A DNA stretch of 10,296 bases. Origin: QPIN01 sp964472945. GTDB taxonomy: Bacteria > Pseudomonadota > Gammaproteobacteria > Methylococcales > Methylomonadaceae. Both the position numbers and the translations under genes were made by a program. Positions within the stretch are counted from its first letter, which is position 1; the number at the start of each line of letters is the position of its first letter. This document shows positions 1 through 7,022 of the stretch, piece after piece. The DNA lies in assembly GCA_964472945.1 (NCBI GenBank), contig CAYYNM010000118.1, positions 1-10,296 on the forward strand, given 5' to 3'. The notes under the pieces were generated by a model. The model was not told the DNA's origin. It did no database searches and saw nothing but the letters and a program-made list of their open reading frames with translations.

Positions 1-602
1 ACTGTTAAACGTTTAATCTCATCCCAGTTTTCTGCATCAACTAAGTCTGCTGGTGCCATCCAAGAGCCACCTACACAAGCAACATTGGGTAAAGCTAAAT
101 AAGCGGCTGCATTTTTAGGGCTAACGCCGCCCGTTGGGCAAAAAGTAACTTGAGGTAATGGGCCGCCAATTGATTTTACCATAGGAATTCCTCCTGCCGC
201 TTCCGCTGGGAAGAATTTCATTTCTGTAATCCCTTTTTCAAGTAAATTCATGACTTCGCTAGGTGTTACAACACCCGGTAGAATGGGAACGCCTGATGCG
301 AGGGCTGCGTCGATAACAGTATCTGTTACGCCTGGGCTAACAATAAATTCTGCACCTGCTTCAATTACCTGATTTAAAGTTTCCAGATTTATCACGGTGC
401 CAGCACCCACAATAGCATTAGGTACTTCAGCTTTAATTTTTTTGATTGCTTCCAGTGCAACGGGCGTGCGTAAAGTAATTTCTAATACTTTTAGCCCACC
501 TTCAACCAATGCATTTGCAAGGGGTACGGCATGTTCAAGTTTATTAATAACCATCACCGGAATTACAGGTGAAGTGTTCATAATATCTTTTATTGCGGTC
601 AT
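1..602 (-). CDS. eda: KDPG aldolase (2-dehydro-3-deoxy-phosphogluconate aldolase), 3' end cut by window edge
   Basis: This is the class I aldolase that cleaves 2-keto-3-deoxy-6-phosphogluconate to pyruvate and glyceraldehyde-3-phosphate, the last step of the cytosolic Entner-Doudoroff pathway. I translated it through without a frameshift: 200 codons are visible and about ten are missing compared with E. coli Eda. The Schiff-base lysine is K129 in MKFFPAEAAGG, and the catalytic glutamate is E41 in LEITLRT. The phosphate-binding region (FCPTGGVS) and the C-terminal GGSWMAPADLV stretch are also present. The ATG at 602 lies 56 bp after the edd stop, behind a weak purine-rich AGAGAAA site, so it is probably the last gene of a zwf-edd-eda transcript. 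The bifunctional Eda/HGA-aldolase activity known in E. coli is possible but cannot be judged here. Confidence 0.96.
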   Translation of the reverse strand, partial: MTAIKDIMNTSPVIPVMVINKLEHAVPLANALVEGGLKVLEITLRTPVALEAIKKIKAEVPNAIVGAGTVINLETLNQVIEAGAEFIVSPGVTDTVIDAALASGVPILPGVVTPSEVMNLLEKGITEMKFFPAEAAGGIPMVKSIGGPLPQVTFCPTGGVSPKNAAAYLALPNVACVGGSWMAPADLVDAENWDEIKRLT

Positions 603-658
603 TTTGTTTCTCTTTTTTATAATAATATAGGTTGGGGAAGGCTATGAGCAAAAGTGTT

Positions 659-2479
659 TTAATCAACAGGAAATAAGTTAGACGCACCTGTTTCAGCCGT
701 CGATGCACCTAATCTAAAACCTCCAAACATTTCACGGCCCTGACCATAATGATGATTATTGGCCCGGTTAGGAATTGCCACTCGCTTATCAAATTCAGCT
801 GCATCGACTAAGGCATTAACTTCACCTGTTTGTAGGTTTAAGGAAATAATATCGCCTTCAAGTACCTTGGCTAAAGGGCCTCCCATCTCACATTCAGGAC
901 ATAGGTGAATAGCAGAAGGTATCTTACCTGATGCACCTGACATACGGCCATCAGTGACCAGAGCAACTTTAAAGCCTTTGTCTTGTAATACGCCAAGCGG
1001 TGGGGTTAGTTTATGTAATTCAGGCATACCATTTGCTCTGGGGCCTTGAAAACGGATAACGGCGATAAAATCTTTTTCTAACTCACCTTTATAGAAAGCT
1101 TTTAGGAAATCTTCTTGGTCATCAAATACAACGGCGGGTGCCTCTACAATTTGATGGTCTGCTGAAACAGCTGAGAGTTTTGATACGCCTCGGCCTAAGT
1201 TACCTTTCATTACATGTAAGCCACCACTTGAGGCAAAAGGTTGTTCAACGGTTGCGAGGACTTCTTTATCTAGTGAAACTTCTGGGCAGGATTCCCAGAT
1301 AAGTTTACCATTCTGTAATTTAGGCTCTTGGGTGTAACTATTCATGCCTTTTTTATCAGCAACAGTCAGAATATCTTCATGTAATAAGCCATTTTTTAAT
1401 AGTTCAGCGATTAATACACCCATACCCCCTGCAGCATGAAAATGGTTAACATCAGCTGGACCATTGGGATAAATTTTAGTTAATTGGGGGATGGCTTTAG
1501 AAAGATTATCAAAATCATCCCAATTTAGAGTAATGCCAGAAGCTCTGGCAATGGCGATTAAGTGCATGGTATGGTTAGTTGAACCCCCCGTTGCTAATAA
1601 GCCAATAACAGCATTGATAATGGCTTTTTCGTTAACCATGTGTGCGATAGGGCGGTAATCATCACTTAAGGCAGTAAACTTAAGGACTTGCCTGGCTGCT
1701 TGTGCGGTAAGTTCATCACGTAATGGAGTGTATGGGTTTACAAAGGAGCTTCCTGGAAGGTGTAAACCCATAATTTCCATCATCATCTGGTTACTATTTG
1801 CTGTACCGTAAAAAGTACAGGTACCAGGAGAATGGTAGGAGGCCGATTCTGATTCCAAAAGTTCTTTACGACCAATTTTGCCTACTGCATAAGCCTGACG
1901 AGCACGCGCTTTCTGTTTGTTGGTGATGCCACTTTGCATGGGGCCTGCGGGTACAAAAATAGCAGGTAGATGACCAAAACTTAAAGCACCAATTAAAAGC
2001 CCAGGGACAATTTTGTCACAAACACCTAAATACATGGCACCATCAAACATGTCGTGACTCATGCCGACAGCTGTTGCCATGGCAATTAAATCACGGCTAA
2101 ATAAGGACATTTCCATACCAGGTTGCCCTTGGGTAATGCCGTCACACATTGCTGGAACACCTCCAGCAAATTGAGCAACTCCGCCGGCTTTAGCCACTGC
2201 GGCTTTAATCAAATCAGGTGAGTCTTTATAAGGCTGGTGAGCAGACAACATATCATTATAAGCAGAAATAATGGCAATATTAGCTTTTGTTTCGCCGGTT
2301 AAATCTGTTTTTTCAGTAGGGCTACAAGCAGCAAAGCCGTGTGCTAAGTTGCCACAAGCAAGTTTAGAACGATTAGGGCCTTTTTTGGAAAGGCCGTCAA
2401 TATATTGTAGGTAAGCTGTTCGAGACGTGTGGCTTCGTTCGATAACATCTTGTGTCACTTTTTCTATAATGGGGTGCAT
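659..2479 (-). CDS. edd: 6-phosphogluconate dehydratase
   Basis: This iron-sulfur dehydratase converts 6-phosphogluconate to KDPG, the committed step of the Entner-Doudoroff pathway. It belongs to the IlvD/Edd family. At 606 residues it matches the usual length (E. coli Edd has 603). Signature 1 is visible as CDKIVPGLLIG, with C154. A second cluster-type cysteine, C221, lies in GTCTFYGTANSNQ. These two positions equal the cluster cysteines known for Zymomonas Edd. MCDGITQG (111-118) supplies another conserved cysteine. Signature 2, VALVTDGRMSGAS, is at 505-517. The start is supported by CAGGAG six bases ahead of the ATG. It lies between zwf (117 bp upstream) and eda (56 bp downstream), all in the same direction. 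The Edd-specific motifs and the eda neighbour make dihydroxy-acid dehydratase (IlvD) very unlikely. Confidence 0.98.
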   Translation of the reverse strand: MHPIIEKVTQDVIERSHTSRTAYLQYIDGLSKKGPNRSKLACGNLAHGFAACSPTEKTDLTGETKANIAIISAYNDMLSAHQPYKDSPDLIKAAVAKAGGVAQFAGGVPAMCDGITQGQPGMEMSLFSRDLIAMATAVGMSHDMFDGAMYLGVCDKIVPGLLIGALSFGHLPAIFVPAGPMQSGITNKQKARARQAYAVGKIGRKELLESESASYHSPGTCTFYGTANSNQMMMEIMGLHLPGSSFVNPYTPLRDELTAQAARQVLKFTALSDDYRPIAHMVNEKAIINAVIGLLATGGSTNHTMHLIAIARASGITLNWDDFDNLSKAIPQLTKIYPNGPADVNHFHAAGGMGVLIAELLKNGLLHEDILTVADKKGMNSYTQEPKLQNGKLIWESCPEVSLDKEVLATVEQPFASSGGLHVMKGNLGRGVSKLSAVSADHQIVEAPAVVFDDQEDFLKAFYKGELEKDFIAVIRFQGPRANGMPELHKLTPPLGVLQDKGFKVALVTDGRMSGASGKIPSAIHLCPECEMGGPLAKVLEGDIISLNLQTGEVNALVDAAEFDKRVAIPNRANNHHYGQGREMFGGFRLGASTAETGASNLFPVD

Positions 2480-2509
2480 AATAGCTCCTGTTAGATATAA
2501 CTAAAAACT

Positions 2510-2577
2510 GTAGAGCGGACTTTAATCCGCAATAACTCAAAAATATTGGCTCAATGGCGGACTGAAGTCCGCTCTGC
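2510..2577. repeat. REP-like inverted pair (BIME-type) between zwf and edd
   Basis: Two 21-bp palindromic units face each other in the 117-bp zwf-edd gap. The left arm (2510-2530) begins GTAGAGCGGAC and the right arm (2557-2577) ends GTCCGCTCTGC. Reverse-complementing one arm gives the other with three mismatches. Each arm is also a small hairpin: GCGGA/TCCGC on the left, and GCGGACT-GA-AGTCCGC on the right, which is perfect. In the zwf-edd message the whole 68-nt stretch could fold into one long stem. No run of T follows on the coding side, so it is not a classical terminator. It may tune message stability between zwf and edd (inference). It is a different sequence family from the repeats around the transposase further right. 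Confidence 0.8.
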
Positions 2578-2596
2578 ACTTATAAATTGTGGCTTA

Positions 2597-4066
2597 TTAC
2601 TCTTCCCAATCTCTGCCGTCGCGAGCTAATAAAGCTACTGAGGCAACGGGTCCCCAACTGCCTGCCGGGTAGGGTTTTGGCGGTTCATTTTGGTGTGACC
2701 AGGCATTTTGGATTGAGTCTATCCAGATCCAGGCTTGTTCAATTTCTTCTCGGCTTAAAAATAAAGTAGGGTTTCCCCGCATCGCTTCAAGAATTAACCT
2801 TTCATACCCACCAAAAAGTGGCTTTTCTTTATTTTTATCAGAAAAACTTAAATCAAGCTTGGTCTTTTGTAATTTAATATTGCCATCAATGGAGGGGACT
2901 TTATTGAGCATGTGTATCTCAACACCTTCTTGCTGCTGTAGGTAGATAATTAACTTATTGGCTGGGAGTTGCTGAAAACTGTCTTTAAATATGTTATGTG
3001 GTAGTTGTTTAAAATTAATGACAATTTCAGTCCGCTTATTTTGCATGCGTTTACCCGTACGCAAGTAAAAAGGGACGTCTGCCCAGCGCCAGTTATCAAT
3101 ATCAACACGTAGGGCGACAAAACTTTCTGTTGTACTGTCCGTATTTGCCCCTTCTTCTTCCAAATAGCCAGGCACTGATTCGCCATTTAGAAAGCCTGCA
3201 GCATATTGTCCTCGTACTGTTTTTTCTGCAACATCATTAGCCGTAATAGGGCGTAATGCTTCTAGTACTTTTACTTTTTCTCTACGAATACTTTTAGCTT
3301 CAAGGTTGACAGGGGGTTCCATGGCAATAAAAGTCAAAATTTGCAATAAGTGATTTTGCAGCATATCACGCGTTTGCCCGGTATGATCGAAATACCCCCA
3401 GCGGCCTTCAATACCGACTTCTTCTGAAACCGTAATTTGTATTGAATCTATGGTATTGTGATCCCAGTTGCTAGTAAAAATAGAATTGGCAAAACGTAGG
3501 GCGAGAAGGTTAAGAACGGTTTCTTTGCCAAGATAATGATCTATCCGGTAAATTTGGTCTTCATTAAAAACCTCTGCAAAAGCATCATTAATTTCCTGTG
3601 ATGATTTAAGGTTATGGCCTAGCGGTTTTTCCATGACCACTTTTGATTCTGTAGTCAAAACACCGGAATGTTTAAGCCCTTGGCAGATATGTCTAAATAG
3701 AAAAGGAGCAACAGAAAAATAATTAATTAAAACCCTTTGTTCGCTATCAACAATGCTCTTCAGTTGTTGATATTGTTCCATTTTAGTAAGATCAATTTGT
3801 AAATAAGCTAATCGATTTGAAAACCGTGTCCAGATTTTGTTATCAATGGGCTCATTTAAAAAACTTTCTAAACTTTGTCGAGCGACCTGAATAAATTCCT
3901 CGTTACTTTTAGCATGTAAATCCACTCCAGTTATATGGGTGCCTTTTTCAATTAGCCCTGATTTTTCTAAGCGGTATAAAGAAGAAATAAGTTTGCGAGT
4001 AGATAAGTCACCTAACGCACCATAAATAATTAAATCACAAGGTTTAAACGATTCTTGGTTTTGCAT
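2597..4066 (-). CDS. zwf: glucose-6-phosphate 1-dehydrogenase
   Basis: This enzyme oxidises glucose-6-phosphate to 6-phosphogluconolactone with NAD(P)+, feeding both the Entner-Doudoroff and the oxidative pentose phosphate routes. At 489 residues it is full length (E. coli Zwf has 491). The N-terminal Rossmann nucleotide-binding motif is IIYGALGDLSTRKL, with the glycines at G16 and G19. EKPLGH is at 146-151. The substrate-binding signature RIDHYLGKE is at 174-182, and the catalytic base corresponds to H239 in MLQNHLLQ. The start fits the family N-terminus (CDLIIYGALGDL about ten residues in), but no clear Shine-Dalgarno sequence precedes it. It is the first gene of the leftward sugar cassette. 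No pgl gene for lactone hydrolysis follows. Confidence 0.98.
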   Translation of the reverse strand: MQNQESFKPCDLIIYGALGDLSTRKLISSLYRLEKSGLIEKGTHITGVDLHAKSNEEFIQVARQSLESFLNEPIDNKIWTRFSNRLAYLQIDLTKMEQYQQLKSIVDSEQRVLINYFSVAPFLFRHICQGLKHSGVLTTESKVVMEKPLGHNLKSSQEINDAFAEVFNEDQIYRIDHYLGKETVLNLLALRFANSIFTSNWDHNTIDSIQITVSEEVGIEGRWGYFDHTGQTRDMLQNHLLQILTFIAMEPPVNLEAKSIRREKVKVLEALRPITANDVAEKTVRGQYAAGFLNGESVPGYLEEEGANTDSTTESFVALRVDIDNWRWADVPFYLRTGKRMQNKRTEIVINFKQLPHNIFKDSFQQLPANKLIIYLQQQEGVEIHMLNKVPSIDGNIKLQKTKLDLSFSDKNKEKPLFGGYERLILEAMRGNPTLFLSREEIEQAWIWIDSIQNAWSHQNEPPKPYPAGSWGPVASVALLARDGRDWEE

Positions 4067-4121
4067 ATATTGTTAAATAATTGAGTGAGTATCTGACTCT
4101 GGTGTAGATAATATTTGATGT

Positions 4122-4127
4122 ATTATA
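4122..4127 (-). promoter_or_regulatory. candidate -10 box of the zwf-edd-eda promoter
   Basis: On the minus strand this reads TATAAT, a perfect sigma-70 -10 hexamer, in an AT-rich stretch 55 bp upstream of the zwf start codon. The region where a -35 box should lie (about 17 bp further upstream) offers only weak matches such as TTAGTT, so activation by a factor or a weak basal promoter is possible. The placement is inferred from the sequence match alone. Confidence 0.4.
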
Positions 4128-4185
4128 CGTGGAATTTAAGCGAATAACTAAAATGGCTGGTAATTGAAGTGGGCTAATCAATATC

Positions 4186-4215
4186 GCTGGGGTTCGTCAC
4201 CTCACCCCAGCCTAC
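4186..4215 (-). repeat. REP palindrome (type A) on the 3' side of the transposase
   Basis: On the minus strand this 30-bp unit begins GTAGGCTGGGGTGAGG and ends CGAACCCCAGC, with GCTGGGG pairing to CCCCAGC. It lies 22 bp past the RAYT stop codon. It differs from the units at 4835-4862 and 4947-4975 by only a couple of bases, so the transposase is bracketed by the same repeat family. It may also act as a 3' hairpin for the transposase message. Confidence 0.85.
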
Positions 4216-4237
4216 AGTTTTGCTGCGTAGCCAAAAA

Positions 4238-4771
4238 CTACTCCCAATCTTCATTAATCCTCTCAGCAGCAACACTTCCCCAATCATCTGAATAGCCCCC
4301 GTCCTTAACCCAGCGATGAAAAGAGGAATATTGCCACGCCTTTACGCTGTCCACATAACCATGTTTAACTGGGTTGTAATGAATATAATCCACATGTCGA
4401 TAAAAATCGACTTTATCACGGATAACATGTTCCCAATAACGGCGTTGCCAAATATTTCGCTCGCCTTTGCGTTGCCTGCTCTTTGATATTACTTCACCCT
4501 TTTTAATTTGTCGGGAAAACCGAGCTTTAATTAAAGACCAACGCATAGGAAAGTTATCATCATCTTCCGGTAAAGACCAAATACAGTGTAAATGATCGGG
4601 CATAATGACAATGGCATCTATTTTAAAGGGATGATCTTGCTGAGTCTGTCTGAATGCCTCTCGCAATATTGCCACCTGTTGTACAAGTAGATTATTTCCT
4701 TGTCGTATTGCCAGGTTGACGGTAAAGAAATAACAACCGCCTTTAATTCTGGCTCGTTTGTAGGTTCGCAT
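4238..4771 (-). CDS. REP-associated tyrosine transposase (RAYT, Y1/HUH family)
   Basis: This 177-residue protein belongs to the IS200-like Y1 transposase superfamily, as the solitary REP-linked subtype. The HUH metal-binding motif is H60-L61-H62 in IVIMPDHLHCIW. The nucleophilic tyrosine is most likely Y129 in YIHYNPVKHGYV, with Y132 close by. YWEHVIRD and the downstream WQYSSFHRWV are also typical. No truncation or frameshift is visible, so it may be active. No Shine-Dalgarno sequence precedes the ATG, which sits in a poly-A stretch. Family knowledge says RAYTs nick and join single-stranded DNA at REP hairpins. The matching palindromes on both sides (4186-4215 and 4793-4975) fit that pairing. 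It lies between the cobalamin operon and zwf and appears to be an insertion between two metabolic operons (inference). Confidence 0.93.
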   Translation of the reverse strand: MRTYKRARIKGGCYFFTVNLAIRQGNNLLVQQVAILREAFRQTQQDHPFKIDAIVIMPDHLHCIWSLPEDDDNFPMRWSLIKARFSRQIKKGEVISKSRQRKGERNIWQRRYWEHVIRDKVDFYRHVDYIHYNPVKHGYVDSVKAWQYSSFHRWVKDGGYSDDWGSVAAERINEDWE

Positions 4772-4792
4772 ATTGTTTTTTTTATGGGTAAA

Positions 4793-4862
4793 TGCTGGGA
4801 TTGCGCTATCGCTCCATCCCAGCCTACATTAAAGGTAGGCTGGGGTGAGGTACGAACCCCAG
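4793..4862. repeat. REP inverted pair (type B plus type A), first copy
   Basis: Type B (4793-4827) has an 8-bp stem, GCTGGGAT/ATCCCAGC, around TGCGCTATCGCTCC. Type A (4835-4862) reads GTAGGCTGGGGTGAGG onward. The two share GTAGGCTGGG in opposite orientation, giving the perfect inverted repeat CCCAGCCTAC-ATTAAAG-GTAGGCTGGG at the centre. This is the head-to-head layout of a bacterial interspersed mosaic element. It lies directly upstream of the transposase and can form a hairpin in single-stranded DNA on either strand. Confidence 0.85.
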
Positions 4863-4904
4863 TTGGCTCGTTTGTAGGTTTGCATATTGGTTCTTTATGG
4901 GTAA

Positions 4905-4975
4905 TGCTGGGATTACGCTATCGCTTCATCCCAGCCTACATTAAAGGTAGGTTGGGGTGAGGTACGAACCCCAGC
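4905..4975. repeat. REP inverted pair (type B plus type A), second copy
   Basis: Type B here is 4905-4939 and type A is 4947-4975, with the same ATTAAAG spacer as in the first copy. The type A arm has GTAGGTTGGGG instead of GTAGGCTGGGG. The cobI stop codon follows two bases after the element, so in the cobalamin transcript this is the first structured sequence after the coding region. It could protect the 3' end or help end transcription, although no run of T follows the leftward stem. Confidence 0.82.
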
Positions 4976-4977
4976 AT

Positions 4978-5751
4978 TTAGGCTTTATTCTTCAGGAGGT
5001 GTTTTTTTCGACACCCTCGAATCATTTCACCTCGTTTTCTATGGTGGTTATTATTCACCATAATGAGCGATAAATAATTAACTTTTTCACCCTGCAAGCT
5101 GACTATATCATGAACAATACGCTCTTCAGGTGAACCTGCTTTTTCTATAAAACAGCTGTTGGAAAGTAAGTTTTTCTGTTGTAAAAGCTCAATAATATCA
5201 TCCAGAATAGGTTTTACTTTTAATAGCACTAAGGTGTCAAAATCATTCAGCAGTGCATCAATCATTTCCAGGCCATAGCCGGCTGGAATAATGGCAACCG
5301 TATCATCAGTATCGGCTAATGGCATTTCAGCTCTGGCGGCTGCGGCATTAAATGAGGTAACCCCTGGGATAGTTTCTACCCTAATATCTCCATCTAAACT
5401 TTTAACAGTTTTTGCTAAATGTTGAAAAGTTGAGAAAGTGGAGGCATCGCCTTCGACTAAAAAAATAACATCATGTCCTTGGTGTATTTGTCCAATAACA
5501 ATTTGCGCTGCTTGAAGCCAATATTTTGCTAATTTCTCTTTATCATGTGTCATAGGGAAAACCAGCTCTGTACTATTTTTTGGCTTGCTTAATCCTGCTT
5601 GTAAGGCTATTTGTAAAGCATAGCTGCTACCACTCTTCTTTTTTACTGGGTAGGTCCAATAAGCTTCTGATTGCAATAAGCACCAGCTACGGCGAGTGAT
5701 CAAATCGGGATCACCTGGGCCTAGCGATACACCATATAAACTTCCAATCAT
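4978..5751 (-). CDS. cobI: precorrin-2 / cobalt-factor II C20-methyltransferase
   Basis: This SAM-dependent tetrapyrrole methylase adds the C20 methyl group during corrin ring synthesis (CobI/CbiL). The N-terminal loop LYGVSLGPGDPDLITRRS matches the family opening. FLVEGDASTFSTF and the strongly conserved IPGVTSFNAAAARAEMPLA follow, as in Salmonella CbiL. I chose the ATG at 5751 (257 residues) because it overlaps the cobL stop as ATGA and has AGGA seven bases before it. An in-frame ATG at 5781 would add ten residues inside cobL and is less likely. It is the last gene of the operon. Its final residues, about 20 and strongly basic (HHRKRGEMIRGCRKKH onward), extend beyond the 237-residue Salmonella protein. 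Confidence 0.94.
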   Translation of the reverse strand: MIGSLYGVSLGPGDPDLITRRSWCLLQSEAYWTYPVKKKSGSSYALQIALQAGLSKPKNSTELVFPMTHDKEKLAKYWLQAAQIVIGQIHQGHDVIFLVEGDASTFSTFQHLAKTVKSLDGDIRVETIPGVTSFNAAAARAEMPLADTDDTVAIIPAGYGLEMIDALLNDFDTLVLLKVKPILDDIIELLQQKNLLSNSCFIEKAGSPEERIVHDIVSLQGEKVNYLSLIMVNNNHHRKRGEMIRGCRKKHLLKNKA

Positions 5752-7022
5752 GCTGATTTCCTTTGTGCTGAAACAATCCATACAGGGTTTTCAGCCTGCA
5801 TTCTATACATCTGTAAAATGGCTTGGCTTCGTGATGCTTGAAGTTGAGTCATATCCCAGTTGGCATCCATTTGTTTTAAAGTTTCAATCGCGGTGGTCAG
5901 GTTTTCAATCGTGACAAAATTCATAACTAACCAGCCATCAGAATTTAAACGCTTAAGGCATAGCTGGATTAAACCGGATAACTCTCCTCCCGTTCCTCCA
6001 ATAAAAATAGCATCAGGTGCAGGCCAGTTATCTAAACCAACGGGAGCCTTACTATTGATTAGCTGATAATTGTATATCGCTAATTGGTCTGCATTTTTTC
6101 CTGCTATTTCATAATCAGCACTATTTTTTTCGACGGCATAAACATAGCCTTGAGAACATAAGCGAGCCGCCTCTAAACCAACAGAACCAGAACCCGCGCC
6201 AATATCCCAAACAATGCTATTGGGTTTTAATTGCATACGAGCTAATGAAACTGCACGTACTTCACGTTTGGTAATTAAGCCTTTATCGGGTTTGCGTTGG
6301 TAAAAATCACTGTCTTGCAGACCAAATAAAATGGCAGGTTTGTGAGTCTGTTTTCTATTTAAAATAACAATATCATTACCATTAAAAGCTTGGTCGGCGA
6401 TATAGGCTACCGGCTTATTCTGAATGATCTTTTCATCAGCACAAAGCAAGTTTTCTGCCACTGAAATATCAAATTGATCTGCTATATTTTCAATTACCAT
6501 CATTCTGGCAATACGATCAGGCGAATTTTCGGGGCCTGTTAGAATAGCTAATTTATCGTTATTTAAAATGGCTTGTAATAAGGTATAAAATCCATGGTCA
6601 GGGCCTGCTCCTTTGGTCCATTCAGTTGCATCCTTACTATGTACAGAGAATATTTTTGCATCCTGCCAAGCTAAACCGATTTGCGCAAAAGCTAATTGAA
6701 CTGAAGAAATATTGGGGATTATTTGTAATTGTTCAGCCGCTAGTCTTTTATATAAATAGCTGGCAATACCATGACATAAAGGGTCACCTGTTGCTAAAAC
6801 AACGACCTGCTGGTTCGCTTGTAATGCTGTTAAAATCCATCCAGGTACATCCTTTAATTGCCCGCTTAAATCTTTTTGTTCGGCATGGGTAATTTGTTCA
6901 GAAAATAATTTTAAGGTACGACTGGCACCAATAACAAGGTTAGCAGACTGGATTAGCTTTAAGGTTTCGGCTGTTAAACCCTTTATGCCATTATCCAGCA
7001 CACCTATAATTTTACATGTCAT
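5748..7022 (-). CDS. cobL: precorrin-6Y C5,15-methyltransferase (decarboxylating), CbiE-CbiT fusion
   Basis: This bifunctional corrin enzyme methylates C5 and C15 and decarboxylates the C12 acetate side chain. At 424 residues it matches fused CobL proteins. The N-terminal CbiE half (about 1-225) shows IGASRTLKLF at 31-40, VVVLATGDPLCHGI near 73-86 and LTGPENSPDRIA at 161-172. The C-terminal CbiT half (about 240-424) shows ITKREVRAVSLARM and the class I methyltransferase glycine loop VWDIGAGSGSVGLEAA at 271-286, then IFIGGTGGELSGL. The ATG overlaps the cbiD stop as ATGA behind GAGGAG. The stop likewise overlaps the cobI start, so translation of the three genes is probably coupled. Many bacteria carry these two activities as separate genes. 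Confidence 0.96.
   Translation of the reverse strand: MTCKIIGVLDNGIKGLTAETLKLIQSANLVIGASRTLKLFSEQITHAEQKDLSGQLKDVPGWILTALQANQQVVVLATGDPLCHGIASYLYKRLAAEQLQIIPNISSVQLAFAQIGLAWQDAKIFSVHSKDATEWTKGAGPDHGFYTLLQAILNNDKLAILTGPENSPDRIARMMVIENIADQFDISVAENLLCADEKIIQNKPVAYIADQAFNGNDIVILNRKQTHKPAILFGLQDSDFYQRKPDKGLITKREVRAVSLARMQLKPNSIVWDIGAGSGSVGLEAARLCSQGYVYAVEKNSADYEIAGKNADQLAIYNYQLINSKAPVGLDNWPAPDAIFIGGTGGELSGLIQLCLKRLNSDGWLVMNFVTIENLTTAIETLKQMDANWDMTQLQASRSQAILQMYRMQAENPVWIVSAQRKSA

Larger units (their letters stand above)
4751..4975. repeat. Tandem duplication of about 112 bp carrying REP pairs and the RAYT 5' end
   Basis: Copy 1 (4751-4864) and copy 2 (4865-4975) are nearly identical and differ by scattered substitutions and a 2-3-bp length change. 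Each starts with GGCTCGTTTGTAGGTT, which on the minus strand is the RAYT start region (MRTYKRA in copy 1, MQTYKRA in copy 2). An AT-rich leader, a type B palindrome and a type A palindrome follow. In copy 2 the reading frame beginning at 4885 stops after 18 codons, so only the transposase's first seven codons were duplicated. The array ends two bases from the cobI stop codon. Confidence 0.9.

Noticed and set aside
397..630. A plus-strand frame with an apparent hydrophobic C-terminus, opposite eda.
   Set aside because: It lies antisense to the intact eda frame, which has all catalytic residues. The hydrophobic tail comes from the AT-rich edd-eda gap.
4700..4960. A plus-strand open frame of 86 codons running through the RAYT 5' end and the tandem repeats.
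   Set aside because: It is made almost entirely of reverse-strand transposase and palindrome sequence, and its repeated residues merely mirror the DNA duplication.
4751..4975. The tandem repeats considered as a CRISPR array.
   Set aside because: There are only two units of about 112 bp with no unique spacers, and they contain transposase start codons. The layout is a duplication, not repeat-spacer.
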